Positions 1 to 6,675 of a DNA stretch of 52,937 bases are shown here, one piece after another. The translations under genes and the position numbers were made by a program. The stretch lies in contig JAGUXX010000115.1 of the NCBI GenBank assembly GCA_020061585.1, positions 1 to 52,937 on the forward strand. Direction: 5' to 3'. The notes below the pieces were generated by a model. That model had not been told where the DNA came from and made no database searches. It saw only the letters and a program-made list of their open reading frames with translations. This stretch comes from Betaproteobacteria bacterium (GTDB lineage: Bacteria > Pseudomonadota > Gammaproteobacteria > Burkholderiales > Thiobacillaceae). Every line of letters starts with the position of its first letter. Within the stretch, counting starts at the first letter, position 1.

Positions 1-119
1 AAGACCATTTGGCTCGGGCTTCAACGCGTCGTCGACTTTGCGGCAGGGATCAGGTTCGCGAGGGAGGCTCATGCGCTATGAGTTGTGTGTAATGGGATGG
101 GTTAAGCGGCAAGTTGGGC
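1..119 (-). other. possible truncated attC-like recombination site
   Basis: Read on the minus strand, this stretch begins nine bases after the stop of the small zinc-ribbon gene with GCCCAAC, then TTGCC, then GCTTAACCC. This is the layout of the inner half of an integron attC site (R'' box RYYYAAC, a five-base spacer, an L'' box). The matching outer half (L' and a GTTRRRY core) is not seen before the window ends, so the site is either incomplete here or a chance match. No gene is seen in these bases. Confidence 0.25.
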
Positions 120-128
120 AGAATGTCA

Positions 129-362
129 CTAGAACGAAATGCCATCATTGCCCTTTTGGCATTTTGGACATTTACGTTGAAACACATCAGTGCCATTGGC
201 TCCATAGACGCAGCCACAGTTTGGTTCGAGACATTCCATACGATAAGCGAACTGACCGTGGTCTGTTCCCGCTACTCCACGATGACCATCACACCGCTGG
301 TTATTGCGATTAACAAAACCAATTCTAGTCGTATCAGTATTGCCACTCACGAAATTTCCCAT
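129..362 (-). CDS. small zinc-ribbon protein, function unknown
   Basis: This 77-residue protein has four cysteines near its C-terminus (MEC...NCGC and KCPKC) spaced like a zinc ribbon. The N-terminal half contains TRIGFVNRNNQ, a motif I associate with a family of small uncharacterised bacterial proteins. The ATG at 362 has AGGTGA ten to five bases upstream, which supports the start. It lies just after an attC-like site and ends nine bases before a second possible R'' box, so it looks like the open reading frame of one integron cassette. It has no signal peptide or membrane segment. A nucleic-acid or zinc-binding role is only a guess. Confidence 0.7.
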   Translation of the reverse strand: MGNFVSGNTDTTRIGFVNRNNQRCDGHRGVAGTDHGQFAYRMECLEPNCGCVYGANGTDVFQRKCPKCQKGNDGISF

Positions 363-376
363 ACTGTCACCTATAC

Positions 377-466
377 GACCAATGTTGAGCTAAGGGGCGC
401 CCGTGCGAGCGCTGGCAAAGACCAAAGCCGGCATTTCGGGTGTCCCTTTTGAGCGCCATGTTGGGC
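377..466 (-). other. attC-like integron recombination site (degenerate)
   Basis: On the minus strand the 90 bases start with GCCCAAC (R''), a five-base spacer, then GCTCAAAAGGGACACCCG. They end with CGGGCGCCCCTTAGC, another five-base spacer and ATTGGTC. The inner arms pair over AAGGG(A/G)C(A/G)CCCG with extra bases on the left arm, as in attC L''/L' boxes. The last box is ATTGGTC instead of the consensus GTTRRRY, so the base at the recombination point is altered and the site may be inactive. It separates the gene pair at 558-1270 from the next small gene, which starts 15 bases later, as in cassette arrays. Confidence 0.55.
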
Positions 467-557
467 GTGTCAGTAAAGCAAGAAGAAAGGCTTTTCATAT
501 TAATGCGAGCCTAGCCCCTAAGTTTCAAAGGGATAAGATGTTCATACATCAAAGTGG

Positions 558-794
558 TCAATCCTTGTTTTTTAGAAATAACCATCCGATTGCTCCTATA
601 ACAATAACAACCGCCCATTGCATTAGTAGCAGGCCAATATTTACAGTTCCATAGTTATCGGGTGGAGTTAGAATAAACTCGTAGCCAAGATTAAACTTTC
701 CGTGCTCAAGAACGGACTCAAATGGCGGATAAATGAGCATTGCTAGCATAATTACACCAACAATAGCCGCTATAATTAACTGTTTGAAGTTCAT
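558..794 (-). CDS. small two-helix membrane protein, unknown
   Basis: This is a 78-residue protein with two hydrophobic segments, roughly residues 4-22 and 50-71, separated by a loop with PPFESVLEHGKFNLGYEF, and a charged tail (KNKD). I chose the ATG at 794, with a weak AGGTCGAGG upstream, over a TTG at 818. The gene starts 15 bases after the stop of the upstream gene, so the two are probably co-transcribed within one putative cassette. I do not recognise a family. Low GC relative to the rest of the window suggests foreign origin. Confidence 0.6.
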   Translation of the reverse strand: MNFKQLIIAAIVGVIMLAMLIYPPFESVLEHGKFNLGYEFILTPPDNYGTVNIGLLLMQWAVVIVIGAIGWLFLKNKD

Positions 795-808
795 GACAAA
801 GCCTCGAC

Positions 809-1270
809 CTATAAACAAATATTGGAAACTACCCAGCTCTCAAATTCATTGTCGTTTTCAATCGCTATGCCTAGTCTTTTTGCGTTAGCGAGAGATCTTT
901 TTATCATCCAATACGCCTCATCACAATCGTTGAAACAAATTGTTTCAGGTTCGTCTTTGTCGTGATGCTTTGATCGGTTCTTGGCATTATTCCACTCTTT
1001 GACGATGCCAGACTTTGTTATATTCCCCATTGCTTTGAAGTCAAGCACTTTCCTGATTTCCATAATTCTTGAAACAGACTCCTCAATCACAGGATGATTG
1101 CCCCTGGTCAGTAGCAAACCGGCAAATATCTCCTCGGAAGACCCTGCCAGCGTTAGGCTGCAAATAAAAGATTTCCGAACAAACAGGTTAATAGCCTCGA
1201 CAAGTTGAATCCTGGCAATATCTGATTTCTTGAATACTTCGGCTTCTTTATAGCCAAGTGTGTTCACCAT
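809..1270 (-). CDS. conserved hypothetical protein in putative integron cassette
   Basis: This soluble protein has about 153 residues. It begins MVNTLGYKEAEVFKKSDIA and carries the stretch RIQLVEAINLF...SLTLAGSSEEIFAGLL, which resembles a widespread family of uncharacterised bacterial proteins with an LAGA/SEE motif near the N-terminus. The C-terminal half is charged (KNRSKHHDKDE) and cysteine-containing (CFNDCDEAYWMIK). I chose the ATG at 1270; another ATG at 1285 would add five residues. The DNA is clearly lower in GC than the core genes to the right. It lies directly downstream of the presumed integron platform, where the first cassette gene would be. Function unknown. Confidence 0.65.
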   Translation of the reverse strand: MVNTLGYKEAEVFKKSDIARIQLVEAINLFVRKSFICSLTLAGSSEEIFAGLLLTRGNHPVIEESVSRIMEIRKVLDFKAMGNITKSGIVKEWNNAKNRSKHHDKDEPETICFNDCDEAYWMIKRSLANAKRLGIAIENDNEFESWVVSNICL

Positions 1271-1312
1271 TGCTGCCCCCAACATTATATTCGCCCCAAA
1301 CGGGCCCGTGAA

Positions 1313-1338
1313 ATGTTATCGGACATGTCCGATAACAT
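1313..1338. repeat. 26-bp perfect palindrome with nearby third half-site
   Basis: The 26 bases form a perfect palindrome whose half-site is TGTCCGATAACAT. A third near-copy, TGTCCAATAACAT, lies in direct orientation at 1377-1389, eleven bases before the presumed integrase start codon. The element sits in the divergent space between the first putative cassette gene and the intI remnant, where an integron would have attI and the cassette and integrase promoters. It could be a repressor operator or a recombinase binding site; the sequence alone does not decide. Confidence 0.6.
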
Positions 1339-1400
1339 GGCGTAAGATCGTAAGCCGCTGATTTCATTAGAACGGTTGTCCAATAACATCGGGAGACAGC

Positions 1401-1743
1401 ATGACCTCGCCTTCTTCGGATTCTTCTTCTCGTTCCCTCGCTGGGCCGCTCGATGAGCCGCGTTACCCACTCGATTTCATATAGAGCCGAAAATTTGTCC
1501 TGCTCAAAACGCCGTCATTCCGGCGAAAGCCGGGATCCAGATTTCACCCTCTGATCAGGCTGTTAACGGTTGATTGGATGATCGCTCTGGATTCCGGCTT
1601 ACAACCGCCGGAATGACGAAGGATCTACGACTTACCGCCAGAACAAATGTGCCCTGCATTCGCACGGAACCCGTATGTACATTGGGTGAAACGATACCTC
1701 CTTTTCCACGGAATGCGCCACCCCAAAGAAATGGGCAGAACGC
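1401..1743 (+). pseudogene. integron integrase (intI-type tyrosine recombinase) remnant
   Basis: A short frame opens at ATG 1401 behind a good ribosome site (GGGAGA) and encodes about 23 residues ending LDEPRYPLDFI before a stop. It is followed by a MITE (1490-1651). Past the MITE come IRTE in one frame and then, after a one-base shift, YVHWVKRYLLFHGMRHPKEM. These match the N-terminal, DNA-binding region of IntI-type integrases (consensus like RTE-x-x-YVxWIKRFIxFHGxRHPxEMG). Similarity stops at about 1743, and the catalytic R..HxxR..Y domain is absent. The gene points away from the minus-strand small genes, the usual intI/cassette geometry. It is certainly inactive. Confidence 0.6.
1490..1651. 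mobile_element. palindromic MITE, copy 1
   Basis: The core 1513-1618 is a near-palindrome opening CGTCATTCCGGCGAAAGCC and closing GCCGGAATGACG. It lies within outer inverted ends AAATTTGTCCTG (1491-1502) and CAGAACAAATGT (1639-1650). A second copy in opposite orientation occurs at 8884-9052, and both share the internal stretch ATCAGGCTGTTAACG. It has no coding capacity, so it must have moved by means of a transposase encoded elsewhere. It splits the intI remnant. Target duplications were not resolved. Confidence 0.7.
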
Positions 1744-1904
1744 AAGGCGCGGTGTGCTGGTATTCCAGCGACCGAATAGCTGAAACACACGCAGCCTGGT
1801 TGCTCGGCGCCGTCAGCCCCGTCAATATGGAGTAGATCGCGTGACTTCATGCAATATCCGGCTAAATATCCGGCTAATATTGTCGCTTCGCCGTCCGGGA
1901 GGGC

Positions 1905-2531
1905 ATGCCCTTGACCACAACTGCACCGAGAAAACCACGCTCCAGCCTGAGCGCGCCGTGCCTGTTTACCTTGAAGATCGAACTTTGCCCGGAGCAGATC
2001 CAGCCGCCGATCTGGCGGCGGCTGGAAGTCGATGGTCGGATCAGCTTGGCGAAACTGCATCATTTCATACAGGCGGCGATGGGTTGGGCCGATGCGCATC
2101 TGCATGAGTTCGAGATTCGCGGGCAACGCTATGCGCCATTGCTGGCCGAGGCGGATGATGCAGCCGCCAAGGACGAGAAGAAGTTCCGGCTCAACCAGTT
2201 GTTTGTCTCCGGCGAACAGTATCTCTACCGCTATGACCTTGGCGACGATTGGACGCATCACATCAGCGTCGAAGAATACGAGCGCTTAGACGACGATCCG
2301 GACTACCAGGCCCGCATCATCGATGGCGCGCGCGCCTGTCCGCCGGAAGACGTCGGCGGCGCGACCGGCTACCACGATTTTCTCGAAAAACTGCTCGCCG
2401 CGCCGGAATCCGGCGAAGCGCAAGCGCTGCGGCTGTGGGCCGGCGGCGAGTTCGATGCCGAGCGCTTCGACCGCCGCGCGGCGAATGCCGCCATTCAGCG
2501 TTTGCTGTGGAACCGTTGGGGCGGCAAGTAG
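1905..2531 (+). CDS. plasmid pRiA4b ORF-3-like family protein
   Basis: This 208-residue soluble protein shows the features of the pRiA4b ORF-3 (IS1096 passenger-like) family: LKIELCPEQIQPPIWRRLEV, KLHHFIQAAMGWADAHLHEFEI, YRYDLGDDWTH, and the C-terminal CPPEDVGGATGYHDFLE. The family occurs on plasmids, in mobile elements and as chromosomal singletons, and its biochemical role is not established. The ATG at 1905 follows GGGAGGG. It stands alone between the accessory left end and the GlcG-like gene, and its GC content matches the core chromosome. Family assignment is confident, function is not. Confidence 0.8.
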   Translation: MPLTTTAPRKPRSSLSAPCLFTLKIELCPEQIQPPIWRRLEVDGRISLAKLHHFIQAAMGWADAHLHEFEIRGQRYAPLLAEADDAAAKDEKKFRLNQLFVSGEQYLYRYDLGDDWTHHISVEEYERLDDDPDYQARIIDGARACPPEDVGGATGYHDFLEKLLAAPESGEAQALRLWAGGEFDAERFDRRAANAAIQRLLWNRWGGK

Positions 2532-2607
2532 CGCGCGGCGTCGACGGGAACTTGCGCGGCGGTCGACGCGTCTGCTTTTCTCACCATAACCCTCGTGAGG
2601 AGACGCC

Positions 2608-3105
2608 ATGAACAAAGCCCTGTATGCCTTGTTGCCCCTGCTCTGCGCGCCGCTGGCGGCGCAGGCCGAAATGCAGGTGCTGATCAAGATTCCCCGCCTG
2701 ACGCTGGAAGCATCGGAAAAGCTTGCCCAGGCCACCATCGCCGCCTGCCGCAAGGATGGCATCCAGATCGGCGTCAGCGTGGTCGACCGTAGCGGCGATG
2801 TGATGGTGTTCATGCGCGATACGCTGGCGCCGCGCGTGACCATCGAAATCAGTCGTCAGAAAGCCTACACGGCGGTCAATTTCAACGCGCCGCTGTCGAC
2901 CATGGAAAACCGCTTCACCCAGCCGTTCTCGGTCGGCAAGATCGATGGTCTGGTGTTCTCCGCCGGCGGCATTCCGATCGAAGCGGCCGGCAACATCGTT
3001 GGCGCGATCGGTGTGTCCGGCGCGTCAACCGGTGAACAAGACGAGGCCTGCGCGCGCGAAGGCCTGAAAAGCATCGCCTTCGAGTTGGAAACCGCCGGTA
3101 TCTGA
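2608..3105 (+). CDS. secreted GlcG/HbpS-like (DUF336) haem-binding family protein
   Basis: This 165-residue protein has a Sec signal peptide (hydrophobic residues about 5-18, cleavage near AQA/EMQ). A DUF336 domain follows: LTLEASEKLAQATIAAC, VSVVDRSGDVMVFMRD, SRQKAYTAVNF, and the glycine-rich GGIPIEAAGNIVGAIGVSGAS. Members such as HbpS bind haem extracellularly; GlcG has no proven activity. Periplasmic location is expected. A GTGAGGAG site precedes the ATG at 2608. It is probably a single-gene unit facing the SprA-related gene tail to tail, with seven bases between stops. Confidence 0.8.
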   Translation: MNKALYALLPLLCAPLAAQAEMQVLIKIPRLTLEASEKLAQATIAACRKDGIQIGVSVVDRSGDVMVFMRDTLAPRVTIEISRQKAYTAVNFNAPLSTMENRFTQPFSVGKIDGLVFSAGGIPIEAAGNIVGAIGVSGASTGEQDEACAREGLKSIAFELETAGI

Positions 3106-3112
3106 TTGTTGA

Positions 3113-3664
3113 TCAGGCGAACAGGCTGAGCAGCGATTCCGCTTGCGGTTCCAGATTGGTATAGGCGGCGACGGCGCGACTTTCCCGACTGGATGCGGCG
3201 CTGTCGACCTGATCGAGGTTGCGCGCGGCGGCGGATTCGGCCGCTTCGTTATTGTCCGCGCGGTTCAGTTCGGCCCGCGCTTTGGCGGCCATCTGCGCCG
3301 CCTGGGCGGCCACCGCGCGATCCTGTGACGAGGGATCGGCCGGCGCCAGCGCGGCGGCCTGGATGCGTTTGGCCTTGGCGATGGTCTGCTCCGGGGTCTG
3401 CGCCGGTGATACGTCGATGCTGACTTCGCCCGCCACCGCATACTGACGGCCATCCGGTCCGCGTACATATTCGAAATGCGCGCCACCGGTCAGCCCGGCG
3501 CCGGCCGCCTTGTGCGCGGCTTCGTGTTCGCGCACCTTGCGGTCGATCTGGCGCAGTTTCTGGACCTGCTGTTGTTCCTCCGGCGTCAGTTTCTGGTTGG
3601 CGGCGGCGCGATCAACTCCGCCGGCGTAGAACGCGCCGGAATCCTGTATCGCGCCGATTTCCAT
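3113..3664 (-). CDS. SprA-related family putative metalloprotease-like protein
   Basis: This 183-residue protein carries [18 protein letters not shown] at about residues 44-61. It contains an HExxH zinc-protease signature (residues 47-51), followed by the conserved [21 protein letters not shown] and [22 protein letters not shown]. That is the pattern of the SprA-related family. The C-terminal half is alanine-rich and probably helical or disordered. There is no signal peptide. Activity is not proven for the family. It is followed on the same strand by the YajD-like gene, which is transcribed first. Confidence 0.75.
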   Translation of the reverse strand: MEIGAIQDSGAFYAGGVDRAAANQKLTPEEQQQVQKLRQIDRKVREHEAAHKAAGAGLTGGAHFEYVRGPDGRQYAVAGEVSIDVSPAQTPEQTIAKAKRIQAAALAPADPSSQDRAVAAQAAQMAAKARAELNRADNNEAAESAAARNLDQVDSAASSRESRAVAAYTNLEPQAESLLSLFA

Positions 3665-3685
3665 GATGGCTTGCCCCGGGACGCA

Positions 3686-4051
3686 TCAGCCGGATTTCTT
3701 CGCCGCCAGTTTCGCCTTCAGGTCGGCGAACGGATTGAACGTCGACACCGGTGTCGCGGCGCCGCCGTCGTGGCGCCCTTCCAGATCTTTCAGCTTGGCA
3801 TGCTCGTTTTCATGGCAGTAGGTGCACAGCAGTTCCCAGTTGCTGCCGTCGGGCGGGTTGTGGTGATGGTTGTTGTTCTTGTGGTGGACTTCCAGCAGTT
3901 GCAGATTGGCGTGATCGAAGCTGCGCGCGCAGCGCCCGCAGACCCAGGGGAACAGCTTCAGCGCCTGGGCGCGGTAACCTTGTTCGCGCAGTTCGGCGTT
4001 ACGCCGCGCTTCCAGCACCACGCGGTCGAGTCGTTCGTTGTTTGCCGGCAT
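3686..4051 (-). CDS. yajD: YajD-like HNH nuclease family protein
   Basis: This 121-residue protein has an HNH-type fold with two zinc knuckles: CGRC at about residues 38-41 and CTYCHENEH near 77-85. Between them lies the HNH core (LEVHHKNNNHHHNPPDGSNWELLC). The N-terminus is helical and basic, and the C-terminus (NPFADLKAKLAAKKSG) is a short tail seen in YajD homologues. I preferred the ATG at 4051 over 4072 because it starts MPANNERLDR, the usual family beginning. DNA-cleavage activity has not been shown for YajD. Its stop lies 21 bases before the SprA-related gene on the same strand. Confidence 0.8.
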   Translation of the reverse strand: MPANNERLDRVVLEARRNAELREQGYRAQALKLFPWVCGRCARSFDHANLQLLEVHHKNNNHHHNPPDGSNWELLCTYCHENEHAKLKDLEGRHDGGAATPVSTFNPFADLKAKLAAKKSG

Positions 4052-4115
4052 GACAGTCTCCGTATCGCACATCCGGCTTTCAGCTTACGTCGAAAAGCGC
4101 CGGTCAGAAACCCCG

Positions 4116-4430
4116 TCAGTCGGACGGTCGGTCGGCATCCGGCAAGGGATAGGAGTCGGCCTCGTAGACCGGGCCTTTCAATACCATGATGATGAAGCAG
4201 GCGAGGCTCAGCGTCAGCACCAGCGTCCAAACCAGGATCACCACGCCGATGGCGAAGAAATTGACCATCTGCAAAGCCGCCGGGTCCAGCGCGCCGACCC
4301 GCGCGATCAGCGCCACCAGGGCCGGCAACAGGGTGCCGAGCAGCAGAATGCGCGGCATCCGGCGCAGCAGTTGCCATTCCAGCCCGGACGCCTCGGCGCG
4401 GCTGTTGGGCAGTTTCTTCAGCCAGCTCAT
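4116..4430 (-). CDS. two-helix inner-membrane protein, unknown
   Basis: This 104-residue protein starts MSWLKKLPNSRAEASGLEW and has two strong hydrophobic segments, about residues 27-45 and 57-83, ending in an acidic proline-containing tail (LPDADRPSD). The positively charged N-terminus suggests both ends face the cytoplasm. The ATG at 4430 is preferred over an in-frame ATG 24 bases upstream that would overlap the preceding gene. It follows the CbiX-like gene by 20 bases and is probably co-transcribed. I do not recognise a family. Confidence 0.6.
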   Translation of the reverse strand: MSWLKKLPNSRAEASGLEWQLLRRMPRILLLGTLLPALVALIARVGALDPAALQMVNFFAIGVVILVWTLVLTLSLACFIIMVLKGPVYEADSYPLPDADRPSD

Positions 4431-4450
4431 GGCGTCACTCCAGCAAACGA

Positions 4451-4834
4451 TCAAGCCTCGTATTTTGCCTGACTCGCGACATCCAGGATGGTCATCGGCA
4501 AGGCGCTGGATGCGCCGAGATGGCTGGCCAAGCGCAGCTTGATGTCCGGATGCCGCTCGCGGAAGGCATCGAGCGCTTCCGGAATGTCGGCGGCGACATG
4601 GGTTCCGGCGGCGAGAAAATACGGAAACACGATGATTTCCCGCGCGCCGTCCGCGACGCAGCGCGCCAGACCTTCCGGAATCGTCGGTTCGGCGAGTTCC
4701 AGAAAAGCCACCTCGACGCGATCGATGTTGGGGTCGCGCAACCCCCGGACGCGATCGCCCAGGGCGCGGACTTCGTCGTTGGACGTCTGGCGACGGCTGC
4801 CATGGGCGACGATGAGCAGATGACGATGGGTCAT
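4451..4834 (-). CDS. CbiX-like sirohydrochlorin chelatase family protein
   Basis: This single-domain chelatase of 127 residues belongs to the short CbiX/SirB group. The metal-binding histidines are seen in IVAHGSRRQ (His11) and in PYFLAAGTHVAADIPEAL (His79). The family inserts Co2+ or Fe2+ into sirohydrochlorin for cobalamin or sirohaem synthesis. The neighbouring regulator has a B12-binding domain, so a link to cobalamin is possible but not shown. The start could also be 15 bases upstream (4849); neither has a clear ribosome site. Confidence 0.85.
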   Translation of the reverse strand: MTHRHLLIVAHGSRRQTSNDEVRALGDRVRGLRDPNIDRVEVAFLELAEPTIPEGLARCVADGAREIIVFPYFLAAGTHVAADIPEALDAFRERHPDIKLRLASHLGASSALPMTILDVASQAKYEA

Positions 4835-4968
4835 TTCGGCGTGGCTCAATTGATGCTGCCGGTATCGGGATTGTTGGTCATCACATCGAAGCGCATCTTA
4901 TTGATCGGTCAAACCGAGAATACGCGCTGCTTTAACCACCCGAACGACCGTGCACGCATATAAGCTCA

Positions 4969-5071
4969 TGGACAAACAAGGTAAACACATGATTACGTCC
5001 TGGACAAACTGGATTATGGCCGTAAGATAGATGGACAAAACACTGCTGTCAATCTATTTGTCATGGACAAA
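4969..5071 (+). promoter_or_regulatory. array of four TGGACAAA boxes upstream of the MerR-type gene
   Basis: Identical TGGACAAA boxes start at 4969, 5001, 5032 and 5064, that is every 31-32 bases, about three helical turns, so all face the same side of the DNA. The last box is part of an inverted repeat, ATTTGTC-ATG-GACAAAT. The array ends four bases before the start codon at 5075. This is what a cooperative binding site for the downstream regulator would look like. Confidence 0.65.
5001..5028 (+). promoter_or_regulatory. predicted sigma-70 promoter of the MerR-type gene
   Basis: TGGACA (5001-5006) and TAAGAT (5023-5028) are separated by 16 bases. The -35 element coincides with the second TGGACAAA box, and a third box lies just past the expected start of transcription. 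Binding there would block RNA polymerase, so negative autoregulation is the simplest reading. Confidence 0.45.
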
Positions 5072-5074
5072 TAA

Positions 5075-5983
5075 ATGGAATCAATGACCCCACCGACCTT
5101 TTCGATCAGTGCCGTTGAACGCGAAACCGGTCTGTCGAAAGATGTTCTGCGCAAATGGGAAACCCGCTATGGCTTTCCCGCTCCGTTACGCGATGGACTC
5201 GGCGAAAGAGCCTACCCACTGCAACAGGTTGACCGATTGCGTTTGATCAAACGCTTGATGGATGCTGGTTTTCGCCCTTCCCGCCTGGTTGCGGAAAGCG
5301 AGGACGGCCTCAACGCGTTGGCTCAGGCCAGCCAGTCTAAAGTGCAACGCGGCGGCCAAATCGACGTCGAGAACCTGACCCTGGACAAACTGCAACTGCA
5401 AGATCCAAACGGCTTGCGACAACTGCTGTATCGAGAAATGCTCCGTCTGGGAATTGAACATTTTGTCCTGGACACACTGAACCAGTTGAATATTGCCGTG
5501 GGCGACGCGTGGGCGCGAGGCGAACTCAGCGTGCACCAAGAACACCTGTATACCGAAGCCGTGCAATGGTTGCTGCGCGATGTGGTTGCCGGGCTCTCCG
5601 TCAGTCATGGCGCACCGCGCGTGCTGTTGACCACCTTGCCGGATGAACAACACAGCCTGGGTTTGCTGATGCTCGCCGCGCTGCTTTCCCTACGCGGCGC
5701 ATATTGCATCTCGCTGGGCACGCAGACGCCGGCACAGGAAATCATCGAAGCCGCCCACGCTTATCAGATCGACATCGTGGCGCTGTCCTTCAGCAACGCC
5801 TATCCGCAACGCCGCATCATCCCGGCCCTGGCCGAACTGCGTCAGCAACTCGCGTCGAGCAAGTCCATCTGGGCGGGCGGTGCCGGCTGCGCCCGCCTGC
5901 ATGCCTCGCCGGAAGGCACGTATTTGTCGCCGGAAATGGAACAGGGCATGGCGTTGCTCGCCGCGTGGCAAGCCGCGCATTGA
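5075..5983 (+). CDS. MerR-family regulator with C-terminal B12-binding domain (LitR/CarH-like)
   Basis: This is a 302-residue protein. Residues about 8-70 form a MerR winged helix (FSISAVERETGLSKDVLRKW, TRYGFPAP, RLRLIKRLMDAGFRP). Residues about 95-170 are a helical cap with WARGELSVHQEHLYTEAV, resembling the W-x9-EH cap of light-sensing CarH/LitR proteins. The rest is a Rossmann-like cobalamin domain with ExHxLG (His193, candidate lower axial ligand) and SLGTQTP. Such proteins repress promoters and respond to adenosyl- or methyl-cobalamin, sometimes through light. An operator array lies directly upstream, and a CbiX-like gene is transcribed divergently. Confidence 0.85.
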   Translation: MESMTPPTFSISAVERETGLSKDVLRKWETRYGFPAPLRDGLGERAYPLQQVDRLRLIKRLMDAGFRPSRLVAESEDGLNALAQASQSKVQRGGQIDVENLTLDKLQLQDPNGLRQLLYREMLRLGIEHFVLDTLNQLNIAVGDAWARGELSVHQEHLYTEAVQWLLRDVVAGLSVSHGAPRVLLTTLPDEQHSLGLLMLAALLSLRGAYCISLGTQTPAQEIIEAAHAYQIDIVALSFSNAYPQRRIIPALAELRQQLASSKSIWAGGAGCARLHASPEGTYLSPEMEQGMALLAAWQAAH

Positions 5984-5996
5984 TCCCGCACTCCGT

Positions 5997-6623
5997 TCAG
6001 AACAGCTCGATTCGCTTCTCGCCGGCGGGCTTGGGCTGCGACAGAGCGCGTTCGTAATCCTGCTCTTCTTTCGCCATCGCGGCGGCATCCGGCAGTGAGG
6101 TGGACATGCGCCGACAGAAGGCATCACCGGTGCTGGGCAGGAAAACGATCTTGCGTGACCACGGGCCGCTGAAATCTGACGCCAGCAGTGGAATACCTTC
6201 CCGCTTCAGCCATTCCTGGGCGAACTCGGCATTGCGCTCACCTATCGCCATGCGAATCGAGCTGACTATCGTGCCGCCGCCGAATGCTTTGGCAACCAGG
6301 CGACTCTTTTGCGCGCCCTTGTTGAGCAGGCCGTTGACCAGCACTTCCATCGAGAAGTCGCCATTGAGTATCACGTCGTGATCCGCGTTGCCGGCTTGGG
6401 CGCCTTTCGGCAGCAGAAAATGGTTCATGCCGCCGATCTTCAACCGCGGGTCGAACAGGCAGACGGCCACGCAGGAACCCAGCAAGGTGGCAAGCGGCCG
6501 TTCACGCTCGATCGCCCAGCCTCCGGGATGGATGGTGAGCGCGATGCGCTCAAGTTCCTTGCCGCTGAGTATGGGAATATCGTTCAAGGGAAGGCGGTTC
6601 CGAACGGCGCCGAAAACCAGCAA
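5997..6623 (-). CDS. cheD: chemoreceptor glutamine deamidase CheD
   Basis: CheD deamidates glutamines on methyl-accepting chemotaxis receptors and can be titrated by CheC. The 208-residue protein shows the catalytic cysteine in TLLGSCVAVCLFDP (Cys51), the histidine 17 residues later in GGMNHFLLP (His68), and the conserved AKAFGGG. The C-terminal extension (about 40 residues, lysine/glutamate-rich) is longer than minimal CheD. No other chemotaxis gene is in the window. It diverges from the HDOD gene with 52 bases between starts, so the two may share regulation. Confidence 0.9.
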   Translation of the reverse strand: MLVFGAVRNRLPLNDIPILSGKELERIALTIHPGGWAIERERPLATLLGSCVAVCLFDPRLKIGGMNHFLLPKGAQAGNADHDVILNGDFSMEVLVNGLLNKGAQKSRLVAKAFGGGTIVSSIRMAIGERNAEFAQEWLKREGIPLLASDFSGPWSRKIVFLPSTGDAFCRRMSTSLPDAAAMAKEEQDYERALSQPKPAGEKRIELF

Positions 6624-6675
6624 TCACGGGCTTATAATTCTACGCTCTCGGGTTTCAACCGGAGTCAGGATAAGC

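Noticed and set aside
1285-1470. 61-residue minus-strand frame before the first cassette gene
   Set aside because: It runs through the palindrome and antisense to the intI start, has no ribosome site of note and no recognisable features.
1-1743. Prophage or genomic island with an intact integrase
   Set aside because: The integrase fragment matches the IntI type, lacks the catalytic domain, and no phage structural gene is present.
4969-5071. CRISPR-like spacing of repeats
   Set aside because: The repeat is only 8 bases, there are four copies, and no cas genes are near; operator boxes explain it better.
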